Assembly (NCBI GenBank): GCA_946894095.1
Contig: OX335645.2
Span: 19,305,001-19,369,000, forward strand
Origin: Incurvaria masculella
Lineage: Eukaryota; Arthropoda; Insecta; Lepidoptera; Incurvariidae
Direction of reading: 5' to 3'
DNA length: 64,000 nt
Shown: positions 44,339 through 55,995 of the stretch, piece by piece
How positions within the stretch are numbered: position 1 is the stretch's first letter
Layout: every line of letters starts with the position of its first letter
Made by a program: the position numbers and the translations under genes
Notes under the pieces: model-generated
The model's database searches: none
Told to the model about the DNA's origin: nothing
Seen by the model: the letters and a program-made list of their open reading frames with translations, nothing else

Positions 44339-47300
44339 TCAGTAAAGTTGCTTGAGCTGCTCGTACGTAATGAAGAAGATGATGTTCCAGGGGCCCATGC
44401 GGAGCCACGTCGGCACGAATCCCTTGTATAGTGCCATGAACCCCTCGTTCTTCACTGTCTGGAATCAAACAACATTGGAAAAAATGTTAATTTAATAGTT
44501 TAAATGTCCGACTACATGTATCGACATGTACAATTTTTGTAACAAGCCACAAAATAATTGGTAGCAAGTTTTTCACGGTTTTTGACATGAAAATCGAGCC
44601 GGACAACTCATAATAGTATTTTATAGGATTGTATTCTGGTTAAATACTCCGCCAAAGTTTCTTTATGGCCAGTAAAGTTTCTTTGTCGATTCTTCTTTAC
44701 TGACTCGATCGAATCTTTCAGTTTTTGACATAAACACGTTACGTTTGACTACCAAAAAAGTTTAAATAAATGAATTGAAATAAAAGTGCACATCATGGGT
44801 ACTCTTGAACGATTGCAACAAAGAACCAGGACCTCTGCTGATGCACAAGATTCAGCTTGATGGTGTGCATCATCGAGTAAGAGGCTTGTGGCGACCAAAA
44901 TTAATCCGTATAGCAGCAGCTTAGCCACGTTTCAGTGACATTCACTGACGGTAGTCAGTTCGCTTATGAATTAGGGACGCGCAAAATTAAACGTTCGTTG
45001 CAATAAAAGGCATCCTGTGTTTGTGATTACATGTTCCTTTGTGTCATTGCATTTCGAGAACATCAGGAGTGAGCGAATTCTTAAGCGAACTGACTGGCCG
45101 CCGCTACTTTCAGTGTATGTTTGATGACTAAAAAGTGGCTTCCTCTAAAAAGTTTCGGTTGCCACTCCCGTCCTTCCATTTTCGATGGTGTGATGATCAA
45201 TTTAACCTGGCTATGGTGTTCTCTCTACAGCCAACACAAAAACACAATTTAATCTGGAAAACCACAGTCACAAATGCGACAGATAGGAACTGCTAAGCTT
45301 TGTCAAAAACATAATGGACAAGAGGACAAAGTTACCCATGGGGCGGGCTGCAGATGGTCGCTCGCGTGTCAGGAGCAGCACTGTAGCTGCTTTCCTATAC
45401 CTGTCTCTCCTGCATCCCCATGCAGCTCCATCGCTGCTTATGACATCTGAGTAAGCCTCCACAGCCCACCTCATAGATTCCTTCGTGGAACACAAGTGGA
45501 GGCCGACCACTTCGAAAAATAAAGCCAAGCAGTCCTTTTCCAAACATCAATTGATTCACTTACTTGCACGAAGCAGTCAATCGTCCCCTTATATAAAATT
45601 TCATTACTCTCAGCTACGCGATTCATAATTTTCTTCTGGTTCATGAGTCTAGTCTGAAATTAATAATACATTAAATTATTTTATAGCCAGAAACCAAACT
45701 ATTACAAAAATTATTAGTTTCTTGGAGTGTTCATATTCATTCACAGAGTTATATGAATTTGCAGATTAAATGATAATTTTTTGACGTAACTTAGCTAACT
45801 TTGCTAGAACTTTAAATAGGTATAATTAAATTAAATTAATTGAAATGATCATGGTATAAGTTTATACCCCAAAACAAAAAGCAATTATTATTACTTATTT
45901 TATGTGAATGAACGTGGATAGCTAATACCACATCTGATGATCATGTTACTAGCCCAACAAACCTCATGGGAACTATTTTGCCATGTCAGGAAATTCCTTT
46001 AATTGCACAGCTACATTGAACTGGTTCAATCATTTCGGTTGTATTCTTTTGACGTGCCGGAACCCACTTTCACTGAAGCAACCATCAAATACTGACATGG
46101 TCACCTTGATGGCACTACCTCTCCGAATTTACTCGTTCTTCCTCGCCGAAAAAGAAGACGAAAAAGGGATACCCTAATGACGTCGAGCGGCGTGGAGGCG
46201 ACAGCGCTGCCGAGCGACGCGACCAGGCTGGACGCGAAGTGGTTGGCGGCCGTGTCGCCGAGCAACGGCAGCAGGCGCCGCTTGCACGAGTCGTACGCGG
46301 GCAGCTCCACGGCGGCGATGACGGCCGCGCGCTGCGCCGTCGGCCCCACGCCCCGCCAGAGACCTCGCACGCCCTCCAGCTGATAGATCTCCGCGAAACA
46401 CTTCACCAGCCCACGACTCTCTTGTCCCACCTGTGTACATTAACATTATGCACTGTATATCGTGCCTTTTTTGCAGAGTGAGTTTACCGGACAAGTTCAA
46501 CCACAGCTACAACAAGTTAAAAAGCATTGGAATAGAAGGGTAATTAAGATGGTTCGGACATGTATAGCGAATGGGTTATGAAATAATGACGAAACAAAGG
46601 AGGATGCCCAAATCTAGGCTCCTTCTTAGATGAAAAAGAATGGATACGGTACCTCCATACTGATGATAGTTCAAAAGCGTTCCTATTTTTAAAAAAACTC
46701 ACACACCTATACTTTTACATGCACACCAAACTCTAATACGTAAAGGGTAAAAGAGCAGGACAAAGGTATAAGGAAATGCATCATGCGAAAAAGTGACAAA
46801 TAGATTCATCTAATCGCGGAAGAATGAAATGAGACAACAATTTCCTTAAATTGAATTAGTTATAGCGTGAGAAAAAGGGATGGTGACATTTGTGACATCT
46901 GGTATTAGATATAGTGCAAAATTCATCCTAATCCATCATGCCACATCAACGATGGGCGCATCCTAAGCCCTTTGAGCAGAATGGCGCGTCAAAACTAAAT
47001 GAAAAATGAAAGTGAAAACGGCAGGGTTGCCAAAAATGATCACGAAAATAAATAACAATATATTGTATTGTGCATTAAAATATTAAGGTTCCTATTACGC
47101 TTTTTTACGCTTTTGTCCTTTTGTGGCGGCTTTAATCCCCGGATTGGTTTTATGTATATGATAAAGTTTTACATTTACATATTTTTCGATAATAGCCCTA
47201 AGAAGATGGAGTCTATGATTAAATGTAGCAGGTTGAAGGAATGAATACTCATTCAATGACAAAAGGACATTTGAGCCAAGAAACGACTTGAGAATCATTC

Positions 47301-50300
47301 GAGTCTTTTATTGACACATATTCGACAATTTATATTTATAATTTAAACATATTTTTAACTATGTGAATCCCCATTTTTCACGGCCGGTTACTCGTTAAAT
47401 AATTAAAAGTAATCATTCACAATTACTTCTTTTCCTACTTACAATATGAATAAGTCAAGGACAGAACATCGTATGTTATTTTCGTTGTCACAAGACATGT
47501 TCGGGTAGCCTGCTCCATGCCATTCCGTCCGGTAGAGGGAGAAATATGTATGTAAAAAAACATAACCCTCCTTCTTTCGCAGTCGGGTAATTATCCCTTA
47601 GGACCAATGTGAAGGATTGCTGTTTATGAAATATCAAAGAGACATTAAACTCTGTCCATTTTTATTGCATTTGGACTGGAGCATTTTGCTCTATGCTGAC
47701 CTCTCTGATGTCTTCATAACCTCAAAGCCGCATTTTGTCAATAACTTTTAAATGGCAATGAATTTGGTTTTCAAAATTCATAACTCAAAAAGTTATATTA
47801 TTTTCTAAATTTGTGACATAAACACTAACATTTAGAGGGTCCCAAAATGTATGGGGCATTGGGCATTCTCCTTTAGAGAGAAAGTGAGTGGAATTGGTGT
47901 TCCCGGGTAGCCTAGGATAATGTACCACGACCAGATTGATGTAATACTTTGTAAACGTCAGGTAAGTAGCACCTGTAATCGTAGAGCATGCAGGTCTATA
48001 AAGGAAGCGAAAGAAGTAAGCTATGTTGATTGGTTGACTCATTGAACTCGGCAATAGGCAAGTATGGTAAACCATTTAGAGACTTTTATGTTCTTAATTA
48101 TAAAATTAAATAAAAAAATAAATTCATTAATAAAATAATACCTAAGAAATAAATTCTAAAACTGAAAATATTTCATGTTTTTTGTCACACACCACCCATA
48201 TTCACAAAGTAGTATTAAGCGTAGTGGTAAATAAATATACGAAGTGAATGTATACAAAATGTCACAAAAACAACAAATGTCATCTGAGGAGGCAATGGGA
48301 CATGCTCGCACTGACTGTATGTGCATACAAAACTACACATGAGATTTTGTAAAAAAAACAGCTTTACCTGCATTCGAACTTTGAGCACATCGGTAGGGTT
48401 GGCGATTGCACTGGACACAGCACCAGCAAACGCAGCGCACAGTGCGTTCCATCCGACAGACTCGGTGGCGCCATCGTCGGCACGGTGCCGCGCAATCACC
48501 TTCTTTAGCGAGTAGTACGTGCCAAACTTTATGGTGCCATAGGTAGCTTGTCGGAGCACTGCGGGCCAAATTCTAAAAAATTGATGTTTTTTTAGATCAG
48601 TCGCTAACTTAGAAATAGTTATATGTATTTGATGCAGTTTGCTCTTTTGTAGCTCAATTTTTCCATCAATTATAGGATTTTTATTCATAATAACATAATT
48701 ATAGAATTCGGTTAAATATGAGAAAAGTCAGCAAAAACACAACTGTTTTCGGTCTGCCTTAAGCGCTGGTGGAGTCTAGTAGTACATATATATTATCAGA
48801 TCCTTAACCTTATTTTTCATACAAATATTAATTTCTTGTATGTTTTTATTCATCTTCTTAACTGAAATGGTTCTTCGAGAAACAACAACATTTCTATGAA
48901 TTTGATAAAGATAGGTAAACCCAGTGCAGAGGCTCGTGGGTCAGGGGCAGGTGGACTTGCGTTCCGTCCCAGTGGTTTTTTTTTTTTTATGTGACTGGAC
49001 ATGATGGCTAATACCACACCTTCTGTCATGGTATTAGCCCAACACACCACATGGGAACTAGGTGCCATGCCAGGACCTTCCTTATATTGCTCGGCTACAT
49101 TGAACTGGATGGAAAACACGGACAATTTTCATTGCCGCTTCGACCATCGTTCATTCAATGCGATGGTACCAACCCGGGCGGGATTAACCCTACCACCTAG
49201 TAAGTAAGGAAGAGGACCTACAGTTTAACGTGGAATCCGAACCACGGCCAGCCTCTCTCAACGGTCTAATGGTCACCCATCCAAGACCAGACCGGACCCA
49301 GCGTTGCTTAACTTCGGAGAGCGATCGCCCAAGTGTCCACAAAGCGGACAATGTGCATAGTGCTTGATGTCGTTAGACAGAATGTAAAAGAAAAATATTA
49401 TTTAAAAACTGGCCAAGTGCGAGTCAGATTCACGCACGAAGGGTTCCGTACCATCGTTCATAATTTAACACAAAAAGTTACGTTTTTTGTATTGGGCCCC
49501 CCTTTAATTTAAATTTTTTTTTTATTTTACCTATTTGTTGTTATAGCGGCAAAATAAATACACACTCTATAAAAAAATCAGCTGCGTACCTATTAGGGTT
49601 GATGAGATACAGCCCTGTGACAGATGGACGGACGGACGGACGGACGAACAGCGGAGGCTTAGTAATAGGGTTCCGTTTTCACCCTTTGGGTACGGAACCC
49701 TAAAAAGTAAGAAGCATAATATGATTTAATTAATATTCATAGTAACACATTTCTAAGCTGTTTGGGAATGAGAGGAATGATGGGTGTATTATGTATCTAT
49801 TTGAATTTAGATAACCTTATGTGAACCGGCATCTCATATCATATTAATGATAGTCTTCATTATGCAAAGCATTGACATGCATAAGCAAATAATTAACCCT
49901 TTGGATTCTTTAGTTATTTGTCTCGCATTGCAGATTTGTTCTAATATTTTATAGCCCTTCGCAATGGGGCACAATCTGATGATTTTCGTGCCAAAATCTC
50001 TGCCAATATCGACCATATTTCTCCCTTTGAAATAGAGTGTATTTTTGCACCAAAAACTCGGCCGATATCGACCGAACGGAAGCTTGGAAGTTAATTACGC
50101 TTGGAGTTCCTAGTTGCAACATCAAGTCACTGCAAGTGTGCGGCAGCCGATAGATTTCCCCCCATTTGTTAGTTTCAACAGCTGTACATACACCTTTTGA
50201 ATGTTTGTATACTTGTGTTTGGAACTCACTCGTCCTACGATTTGGCCTAAGCAATATTTATTAAAAGCCATATAAATAAGAAATAAAGTACACATACCAA

Positions 50301-50701
50301 CCGGCCTGGAAAAATACCTTTATACTATGCAAATGTTGCAATGTATAAAACATTCATTCATGCCGCAAGAATAACTATGCACAAGTCTCACCCACAGTAT
50401 AACGCCTTCACTCCTTCCTGGCGGGAAGTTTTGAGAAAACAATCCACCATACCCGTGTAGCGAAGCTCAACATATCTCGGGTCCGTCTTCTGCCCCTGAA
50501 CCTGGAGCCGAGTCTTGGTAGTGTCGATTGGGAAAGTGCCTGAAATTAGAGCGGTATACCAAGATTTTTTTCAATAAACAGAGGAGTAGTTCTATATTTA
50601 AAAACTGCTTAGTACAAACCAAACTCTGCTACGATGGACGCAAGCCCGCCGTAAACGAAGGGTCGCCAGTCTCGGTTACGGTCACCGCCACTTTCTTCCA
50701 T
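44339..50701 (-). CDS. Bmcp: Mitochondrial carrier, Bmcp/UCP5-type (SLC25A14/A30)
   Basis: Exons, in transcript order: 50620-50701, 50392-50539, 48368-48572, 46173-46430, 45564-45653, 44339-44458. Phases join into 300 aa, [20 protein letters not shown] ... [12 protein letters not shown]. Three carrier repeats are visible, each with its Px[DE]xx[KR] signature: PIDTTKTR (about 32-39), PTDVLKVR (about 137-144) and PLDVIRTR (about 226-233). [21 protein letters not shown] and [15 protein letters not shown] are family hallmarks. These inner-membrane proteins are uncoupling-protein relatives; the related kidney carrier SLC25A30 exchanges inorganic anions. Exon 4 is very GC-rich compared with its AT-rich, repeat-filled introns. 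Its donor (GTATCC) and the first donor (GTTTGT) are atypical. The gene looks intact. Confidence 0.92.
44655..44765 (+). repeat. Dispersed repeat, pair of 53288-53405
   Basis: 'gtaaagtttctttgtcgatt' and 'cttgactaccaaaaaagttt'-like text match 53296-53400 in the same orientation (gtaaagtttctttgcagatt, cttgactaccgaagaagttt). Ends undefined; in an intron of Bmcp. Confidence 0.5.
44945..45115. mobile_element. MITE related to 14037-14146
   Basis: Arms: 'cactgacggtagtcagttcg' then cttatgaatt on the left, 'gaattcttaagcgaactgac' then tggccgccgctactttcagtg on the right. The right arm resembles the right arm of the small odorant receptor intron element. Confidence 0.5.
45900..46035 (-). repeat. Shared-tail SINE fragment, reverse
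   Basis: 'gtgaatgaacgtggatagct', 'actagcccaacaaacctcat' and 'ctacattgaactgg' match the 3' part of the SINE tail. It ends about 140 bases from Bmcp exon 4. Confidence 0.6.
47289..47873 (-). mobile_element. Family C MITE, copy 2
   Basis: Reverse copy of 17315-17991 and 54870-55472. Keeps tcacggccggttactcgtta, catgccattccgtccgg and the right end tgggcattctcctt. Its left end is decayed. In an intron of Bmcp; a ~90-bp segment shared with 4858-4947 follows directly. Confidence 0.7.
48877..48960 (+). repeat. SINE head module shared with 54172-54255
   Basis: 'gagaaacaacaacatttcta' ... 'acccagtgcagaggctcgtg' ... ggggcaggtgg matches 54172-54255 in the same orientation. There it precedes a forward SINE tail; here a reverse 5S-headed SINE starts 16 bases later. 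Confidence 0.55.
48976..49338 (-). mobile_element. 5S-rRNA-derived SINE, copy 2
   Basis: Nearly identical to 28546-28934 over tail and 5S-like core (minus strand ccgaagttaagcaac, tggatgggtgacc), with the poly(A) as a plus-strand T run at 48976-48988. The 5' end is truncated after the cgatcg box and abuts about 35 bases resembling the interior of the TTAA-type MITE (cacaaagcggacaatgtgca). Located in an intron of Bmcp. Confidence 0.85.
49408..49706 (+). mobile_element. Family A SINE-like repeat, full-length
   Basis: Head 'aactggccaagtgcgagtca', long middle with ttgttatagcggcaaaataa, GACG microsatellite and terminal accctttgggtacggaaccc. In an intron of Bmcp. Confidence 0.85.
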
Positions 50702-51225
50702 TATTCATTGGCTTCTTCTATCGGAATAATAACCTAACAAGGCAAGAGTTCTAAATTAACAGTCATAAGGGATCTATTGAGTATGCTTTTCACATGGACT
50801 ATAGTTAAGTGTTTTAGAAAAAGGAATTCTCTTGTGTTTAGATATTTCCGATAGTAAATTAAAATCTTTCTTCACAAACCCTGAAACCAACCTAAGAACT
50901 ACAGAATATAACAATCACAGAGCATTTACATAATTTTTACATAAAAGAGAATGACGTTAAACATTTTATGTTGTACTCTTTGGATAAAGCATCTACGTAA
51001 TTCGAGATAATTGGGGGAAAAAAACATATTTATCACAACAGGTGGCGTCTAAGCGAGCTCACATAAAAGATCTGTCAAAGCTGTACATAGCCCAAAGACT
51101 TCGGAGAAGTCACTGCGGAGATTCTCTTTCTACGACTAAATCAAAAGGCTAGCTGTCAATGACATATAAATTTGTTCGAAGACAAACAAAAGGTCTTCTT
51201 TTCCTCTAAACCTTAACTGCATCCT
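50702..51225. other. Upstream region of Bmcp
   Basis: Should contain the Bmcp promoter and 5' UTR on the minus strand. No TATA-like or other diagnostic element is clear. No coding. Confidence 0.3.
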
Positions 51226-52628
51226 TATAGTCGAGCCGTTCTAAGAAGCGTTTTTTGACAGATGAGGGATAGGGAAGGGTAAAAACCACAGTTTGACTTT
51301 TATATCGATAACATTTCAATAAGGAAAAGCAAAAATCTAATAACAGGCAATCTTCTCTAAAATAAAACACATTCATACAGATGGACAGGTGATTCTCTGA
51401 TTTCGGAAGGTGTTTCATAACCTAAATACAAGATCTTTTGCACATATACAGCTTTCAACGGAATAATTTTCCAAACATTAACCATTGTATATTTGGAGCA
51501 AAACATTTTGATAACATTTTGCTGTACACCTTAAAAGGAGCCTCTTCCACATACATTTTCGTGAGTAGTAATTGACAACTTTTGTGGTGAGCACCACTTT
51601 TTTAGTCGAGAAACAGTATTGAGGACCGAAAAAAGGAAAACATAACCACCCAAAATGAAAAAAAAGGGCGACGTACAAATATCGTGAATCTAAGCCGATT
51701 GTTATTATTCTATTTCACCTAAGATTACTGTCAGTTTTATTCGACTGATTCGACTTTCTTCTTCAGCGGTGTAAAGTTAACTGACTAGAAAAACCGGCCA
51801 AGTGCGAGTTGGACTCGCACATGAAGGGTTCCGTATCATCGCACAAGATTTACAAAATAAAACACGTTTTTTGTATGGGGCACCCTTTAATTATTATTAT
51901 TTTAAATTGTTACCTATTTGTTGTTATAGCGGCAAATACATACATAATCTGTGAAAATTTCAGCTTCCTACCTGTTACGGTTCATGAGATACAGCCCTGT
52001 GACAGACGGACAGACGGACGGACGGACGGACGGACGGACGGACGGACGGACGGACGGACAGCGGAGGCTTAGTAATAGGGTTTCGTTTTCACCCTTTGGG
52101 TACGGAACCCTAAAAAGCTAGATGATATTGCAATTAACTTTCCATTTATTATATGTGCCTAAACATATAATTTAAGAAATGAAGGAGGCATTCGTTAATT
52201 GCTGGAAATCCCGAGACCGAATATTCATTCTCACAAGCCAACATTGGTAATCGTGATGATATCTATTTGATTTTCCTTTATAAGAATATTTAAGTAATAG
52301 TTATGAAAATTAAAGATATTAAAACTTAAATGGTCGATATTATTTTGCAGGTTCACATCCCTATTGCAATTAACTCCCAGTGCTGGTACTGTACCATTAT
52401 TTTGTTCATAATTATATTATTTAATACATTGTTAAGTAATTAATTGACACAATATAGAATAAAATATAATCTACAAGTCATAATAAAAAAAAACACATCA
52501 GCAAGCTGTTATTATTTGGTCCCAAAAATATAAAACGCGGGGTAAAGTGGTCTGTTCCATAATTTAGTCATTAGCTTTTCTTCCACACTGCTGTGTCAAA
52601 AAACGCTTCTTAGAACGGCTCGACTATA
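51226..52628. mobile_element. 1.4-kb DNA transposon with perfect 35-bp inverted ends
   Basis: 51226-51260 (tatagtcgagccgttctaag ...ttttttgaca) is the exact reverse complement of 52594-52628. TA/TATA at the outer edges suits a TA-targeting element. No transposase is recognisable and a family A SINE lies inside (51790-52117). The perfect ends suggest recent mobility. Confidence 0.8.
51790..52117 (+). mobile_element. Family A SINE-like repeat with expanded GACG microsatellite
   Basis: Full-length copy, gaaaaaccggccaagtgcga ... gggtacggaaccctaaaaa. The GACG run (about 52003-52058) is more than twice the length of that in other copies. Confidence 0.85.
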
Positions 52629-53450
52629 GAAGAAAATAATCTTTTTCAATTCTTGAAAAAATCCCCTTAGATGAATTTTTCGTCTAAGACTGCATCATGG
52701 AGTACGGTGGTTTTGTCTGAAATCTATACACCGGAAATAGAGACAAATTAGAGATCTCTTTCTGTCATGCTGAAGTCAACCATAGAGTTAATAGGGTCTT
52801 AGGAATTCCTTCTCTTTCCAGTGTATACAATTGAGAGGAAACGACCGTACATCTTTCATCTAAAAACGTGTCATTCAAACTTGACAGGAATGACAGTTTT
52901 GGCGTTTTTAAGGTAAGGTCGCTCATGCGACATTTACAATAAGCTTTGAGTTTTCTTCCCCATTCCGCCCGGAAGTTCCGAGCGAAACCTTTCCACACTG
53001 CTGTCACTGTTTCGGCGGAACCAGTGAATAGGTACAGTCACGCGACTAAATTAAATAAAAAACGTGAGAATTGTTTTCATTATTTGTATGCAGGTATACA
53101 AGCGGTCTAACAGATACATTCAGGTACAGATTATTGTATTATTGATAGTTAAGTAAGTTCTCTTTCTAATCCATTTGAACTGAGGGTGGCTGTTTATTTT
53201 ATTCTTGTTCTTTGCCGTATAGTTACTGTTCTACTAAAAATTGTTTGGCAATAGCATTTAGATCTAAGAATGTTTTTCTTTACTGTGGACGAAAAACTCG
53301 TAAAGTTTCTTTGCAGATTCTTCTTTACAGAGTTGATCGAATCCGCGAATCATTCAGTTTCTCACGTAACTTAGTGTAGCTTGACTACCGAAGAAGTTTG
53401 AATAGATGAAGTGAAAAGTGTATTCTCCTATGTTGAACTGGATGAATCGT
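52629..53450. other. Gene-free stretch
   Basis: Contains the partner (53288-53405) of the dispersed repeat at 44655. 'tttccacactgctgt' occurs twice (about 52580 and 52990), hinting at relics of the same transposon family as 51226-52628. No coding. Confidence 0.3.
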
Positions 53451-53451
53451 A

Positions 53452-53558
53452 TTCAGAGTGAACGGTCAAATTTTAAGACGCACCAGACTAACAATACAAC
53501 ATGCTATTTAGTCCGGCGATAACACCCGTATTAACATTTGTCCGCCCACTCTGAACAC
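53452..53558. mobile_element. Small MITE, TTCAGAGTG ends
   Basis: Left 'ttcagagtgaacggtcaaat', right 'aacatttgtccgcccactct' then gaa. Similar outer ends (cccactctgaat) occur at the right edge of the 14333-15226 element, and a relative lies at 30498. Confidence 0.55.
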
Positions 53559-53690
53559 TACTGGATGTCTTCAAACGCGAATTTAATAAGCCCATTACCG
53601 ACACAATGACCCGCCTATGAGAAGCCAGCATATGAACAAAACCATGGTTGAATTGTAAAGTTCGATCAAACTCACTGAAGTGGTTCATTT

Positions 53691-54168
53691 ACGCCCGCCG
53701 CATTTGCTAACACTCGCACGCATTCAAGACACTGCGCCGATGTGGCACTGACATTGGTCGACATGTGTGCATCCGCATTAGCTTGCACGAATCGGAATTC
53801 AGTTGATTTACGACTCGTGGATCAAGGATGTGGTTATCATGAGAGCATTTATATTTTTATTTAATTTATATATCTATTTCAATTTAATTTTCTAGTAATC
53901 AGGGTTTTTTTATATCATACAAACATGTTTCGGTTCGAATAGCTTTAATTAATTCTTCATACATCTTTTAAATTGCGACACTGCCACTCAAAAAACATAT
54001 CTCGGCTACTTTGTGCCACTCGCACGGCCCGTGCGTACACGCTTATGCACGCGCCAGCGTCGACACGTAAGAGAAAATGCGGTGTTCATTACTACTCCAT
54101 AGGTTTTAAACGCTGCTACTCGAACGCGGCTAGTGACCAATGCGAGTGTGAGCAAATGCGGCGGGCGT
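53691..54168. mobile_element. MITE with ~27-bp inverted ends and TTA flanks
   Basis: Left cgcccgccgcatttgctaac then actcgca; right tgcgagtgtgagcaaatgcg then gcgggcg. TTA borders both sides (tTTA|C and G|TTAg), a 3-bp target typical of PIF/Harbinger elements. No transposase seen. Confidence 0.7.
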
Positions 54169-54171
54169 TAG

Positions 54172-54442
54172 AGAAACAACAAAATTTCTGTAAATTTGAT
54201 AAAGTTTTACCCAGTGCAGCAGCTCGTGAGTCCGGGGCTGGTGGTCTGGTCGCCATCAACGCATTGGATGAAAAGATGGTCGAAACGGCAATTAAAAATT
54301 ATCCTTGTTTTCCATCCAGTTCAATTTGGCCATGCTCATAAAGGGAAGGCTCTGTTATCCTTAGGGAATTCGGTGTGTTGGACTAATATCATAGTGGTGG
54401 GTGTGGTTTTATTAGCCATAAATATCCAGTCACATAGAAAAA
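54172..54442 (+). mobile_element. SINE with a third head type and the shared tail
   Basis: The head module gagaaacaacaaaatttctg ... gggctggtggtctgg (matching 48877-48960) is followed directly by the shared tail in forward sense: cattggatgaaaagatggtc, 'ccatccagttcaatttggcc', ggactaatatcatagtggtg, 'agtcacatagaaaaaa'. It starts four bases after the adjacent MITE. Confidence 0.6.
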
Positions 54443-54869
54443 ACCTGTCTATGTAGGAAACCTTTCAACACTGCCATCTGTCAGCGGAACATAGAAGTAT
54501 AATAATCAAGTTGGCTCCACCTAGAGAACGGAAAATGGAACCTGGAAATGTAAACGCAATACCTAGGTCGCGGTACTCTGGGTCGCGTTCCTTGAACCAT
54601 TGTTACCGAAGAGTGTTCGCAACTGGTCCGATTTGCGCTTACAGCCCCCAAAATGGCGTCCCGTGAACGGTATGGTGTCATCACTACGTAACGCAATTCC
54701 GTACACAGTGCTCACGCTTTGGAGGTAGGAAACTGTGTGTGCAACTGTCAGTGTCACTTTGTACGTTTCTAAAGCGTAGTCTGTCGTCCTTTCACCGTTT
54801 TTTTTCACAAAGTTTTAAACGTCCCTCAGTTCCAAATTTAAGTTCAGTTTAGAGAATTAATTAGAGTCA

Positions 54870-55472
54870 AAGGATAATGCCCATTGCCCCATATATTTTG
54901 AGCCCCTCAAAATTTTTGTGTCTATCTTCTAAACCATTGTTATCATTTAGAAAATAATATAACTTTTCGAGTTATGAAATTCGAAGACCAAATTAATTGC
55001 CATTTTAAAGTTATTGACAAATGGAGATTATGAATGTTTTAGAGACACCAGAGAGCTCAGCGTAAAGCTGCAGATGCTGCAGTCCAAACTCAATAAAAAT
55101 GGAGAGAATTTAATGTCTATTTGATATTTCATAAGCAACAATGATTCACATTGATCCGAGGGATCATTTTACATACGTATTTACGCCTTTTTTCTCCCTT
55201 ACCGGACGGAATGGCATGGAGCAGGCTAACCGAATACGTCTTGTGACAACGGAAGTAATATGCGATGTTTTATTCTTGTCTTATTCATATTATTAGTAGG
55301 AGAAGAAGTAATTGTGAATGATTCCTTTTAATTATTTTACGAGTAACGAGCTGTGAAAAATGGTAATTCAGATGTTTGAAATATGTTTAAATAATAAATA
55401 TAATTATCACATAGGCGTCAATAAAAGACACGAATAATTTTTAAGGGGCCTGGATTTGGGCATTCTCGTTTG
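54870..55472 (+). mobile_element. Family C MITE, copy 3
   Basis: aggataatgcccattgcccc ... ggatttgggcattctcgttt; body matches copies 1 and 2 (agagacaccagagagctc, gtcaataaaagacacgaata). Lies upstream of the V-ATPase gene. Confidence 0.7.
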
Positions 55473-55995
55473 AGGTGAACTACTACAGTTAATGTCATTT
55501 GCTCCGTGTGTGTTGTTTTGTTTCCGTAAGGACGTACATAAACGGTCCGAAAAGTTTGTAATGCTTACAGCTTTGAGCGTGCAATCTGATTCAGGACGCT
55601 CGTATACGCTTCAAACAGTGTAATCAATTAGAGTTCAAAACGGAACGCGCATATAAACGGTCGTGTATGTACGCGTATATGGCTGCAATCTCTGCAATAT
55701 ACGCATTTCGGAACGTAAGGATTGACAGCTGCCACTGTCAGTTGTGCCATGGGTTGCCATGTCACTGTCAGACAATTATCATTACGATCCACCTTTAAAT
55801 TGTCTATGAGTCTTACAATATTCTCTTTCTTGACTATTATAATCTAAGGAGATGACACTTCAAAAGTATTAAATACTAATTCCAAAACAGACCTCGTGAC
55901 TCTGATATATCACCAATTGTCTATGGTTTATCATATGATCATTTGTCGAGGAGAGTGCAGTGTTTTGTGAAGACGAATTCTTTACACGAAACAAG

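Noticed and set aside
44259..44468. Minus-strand frame of 69 codons at the Bmcp 3' end
   Set aside because: A shifted frame over the true last Bmcp exon (44339-44458), which reads [14 protein letters not shown] in the correct phase.
46174..46500. Alternative frames over Bmcp exon 4
   Set aside because: The carrier signature PLDVIR and both splice phases fit only one frame.
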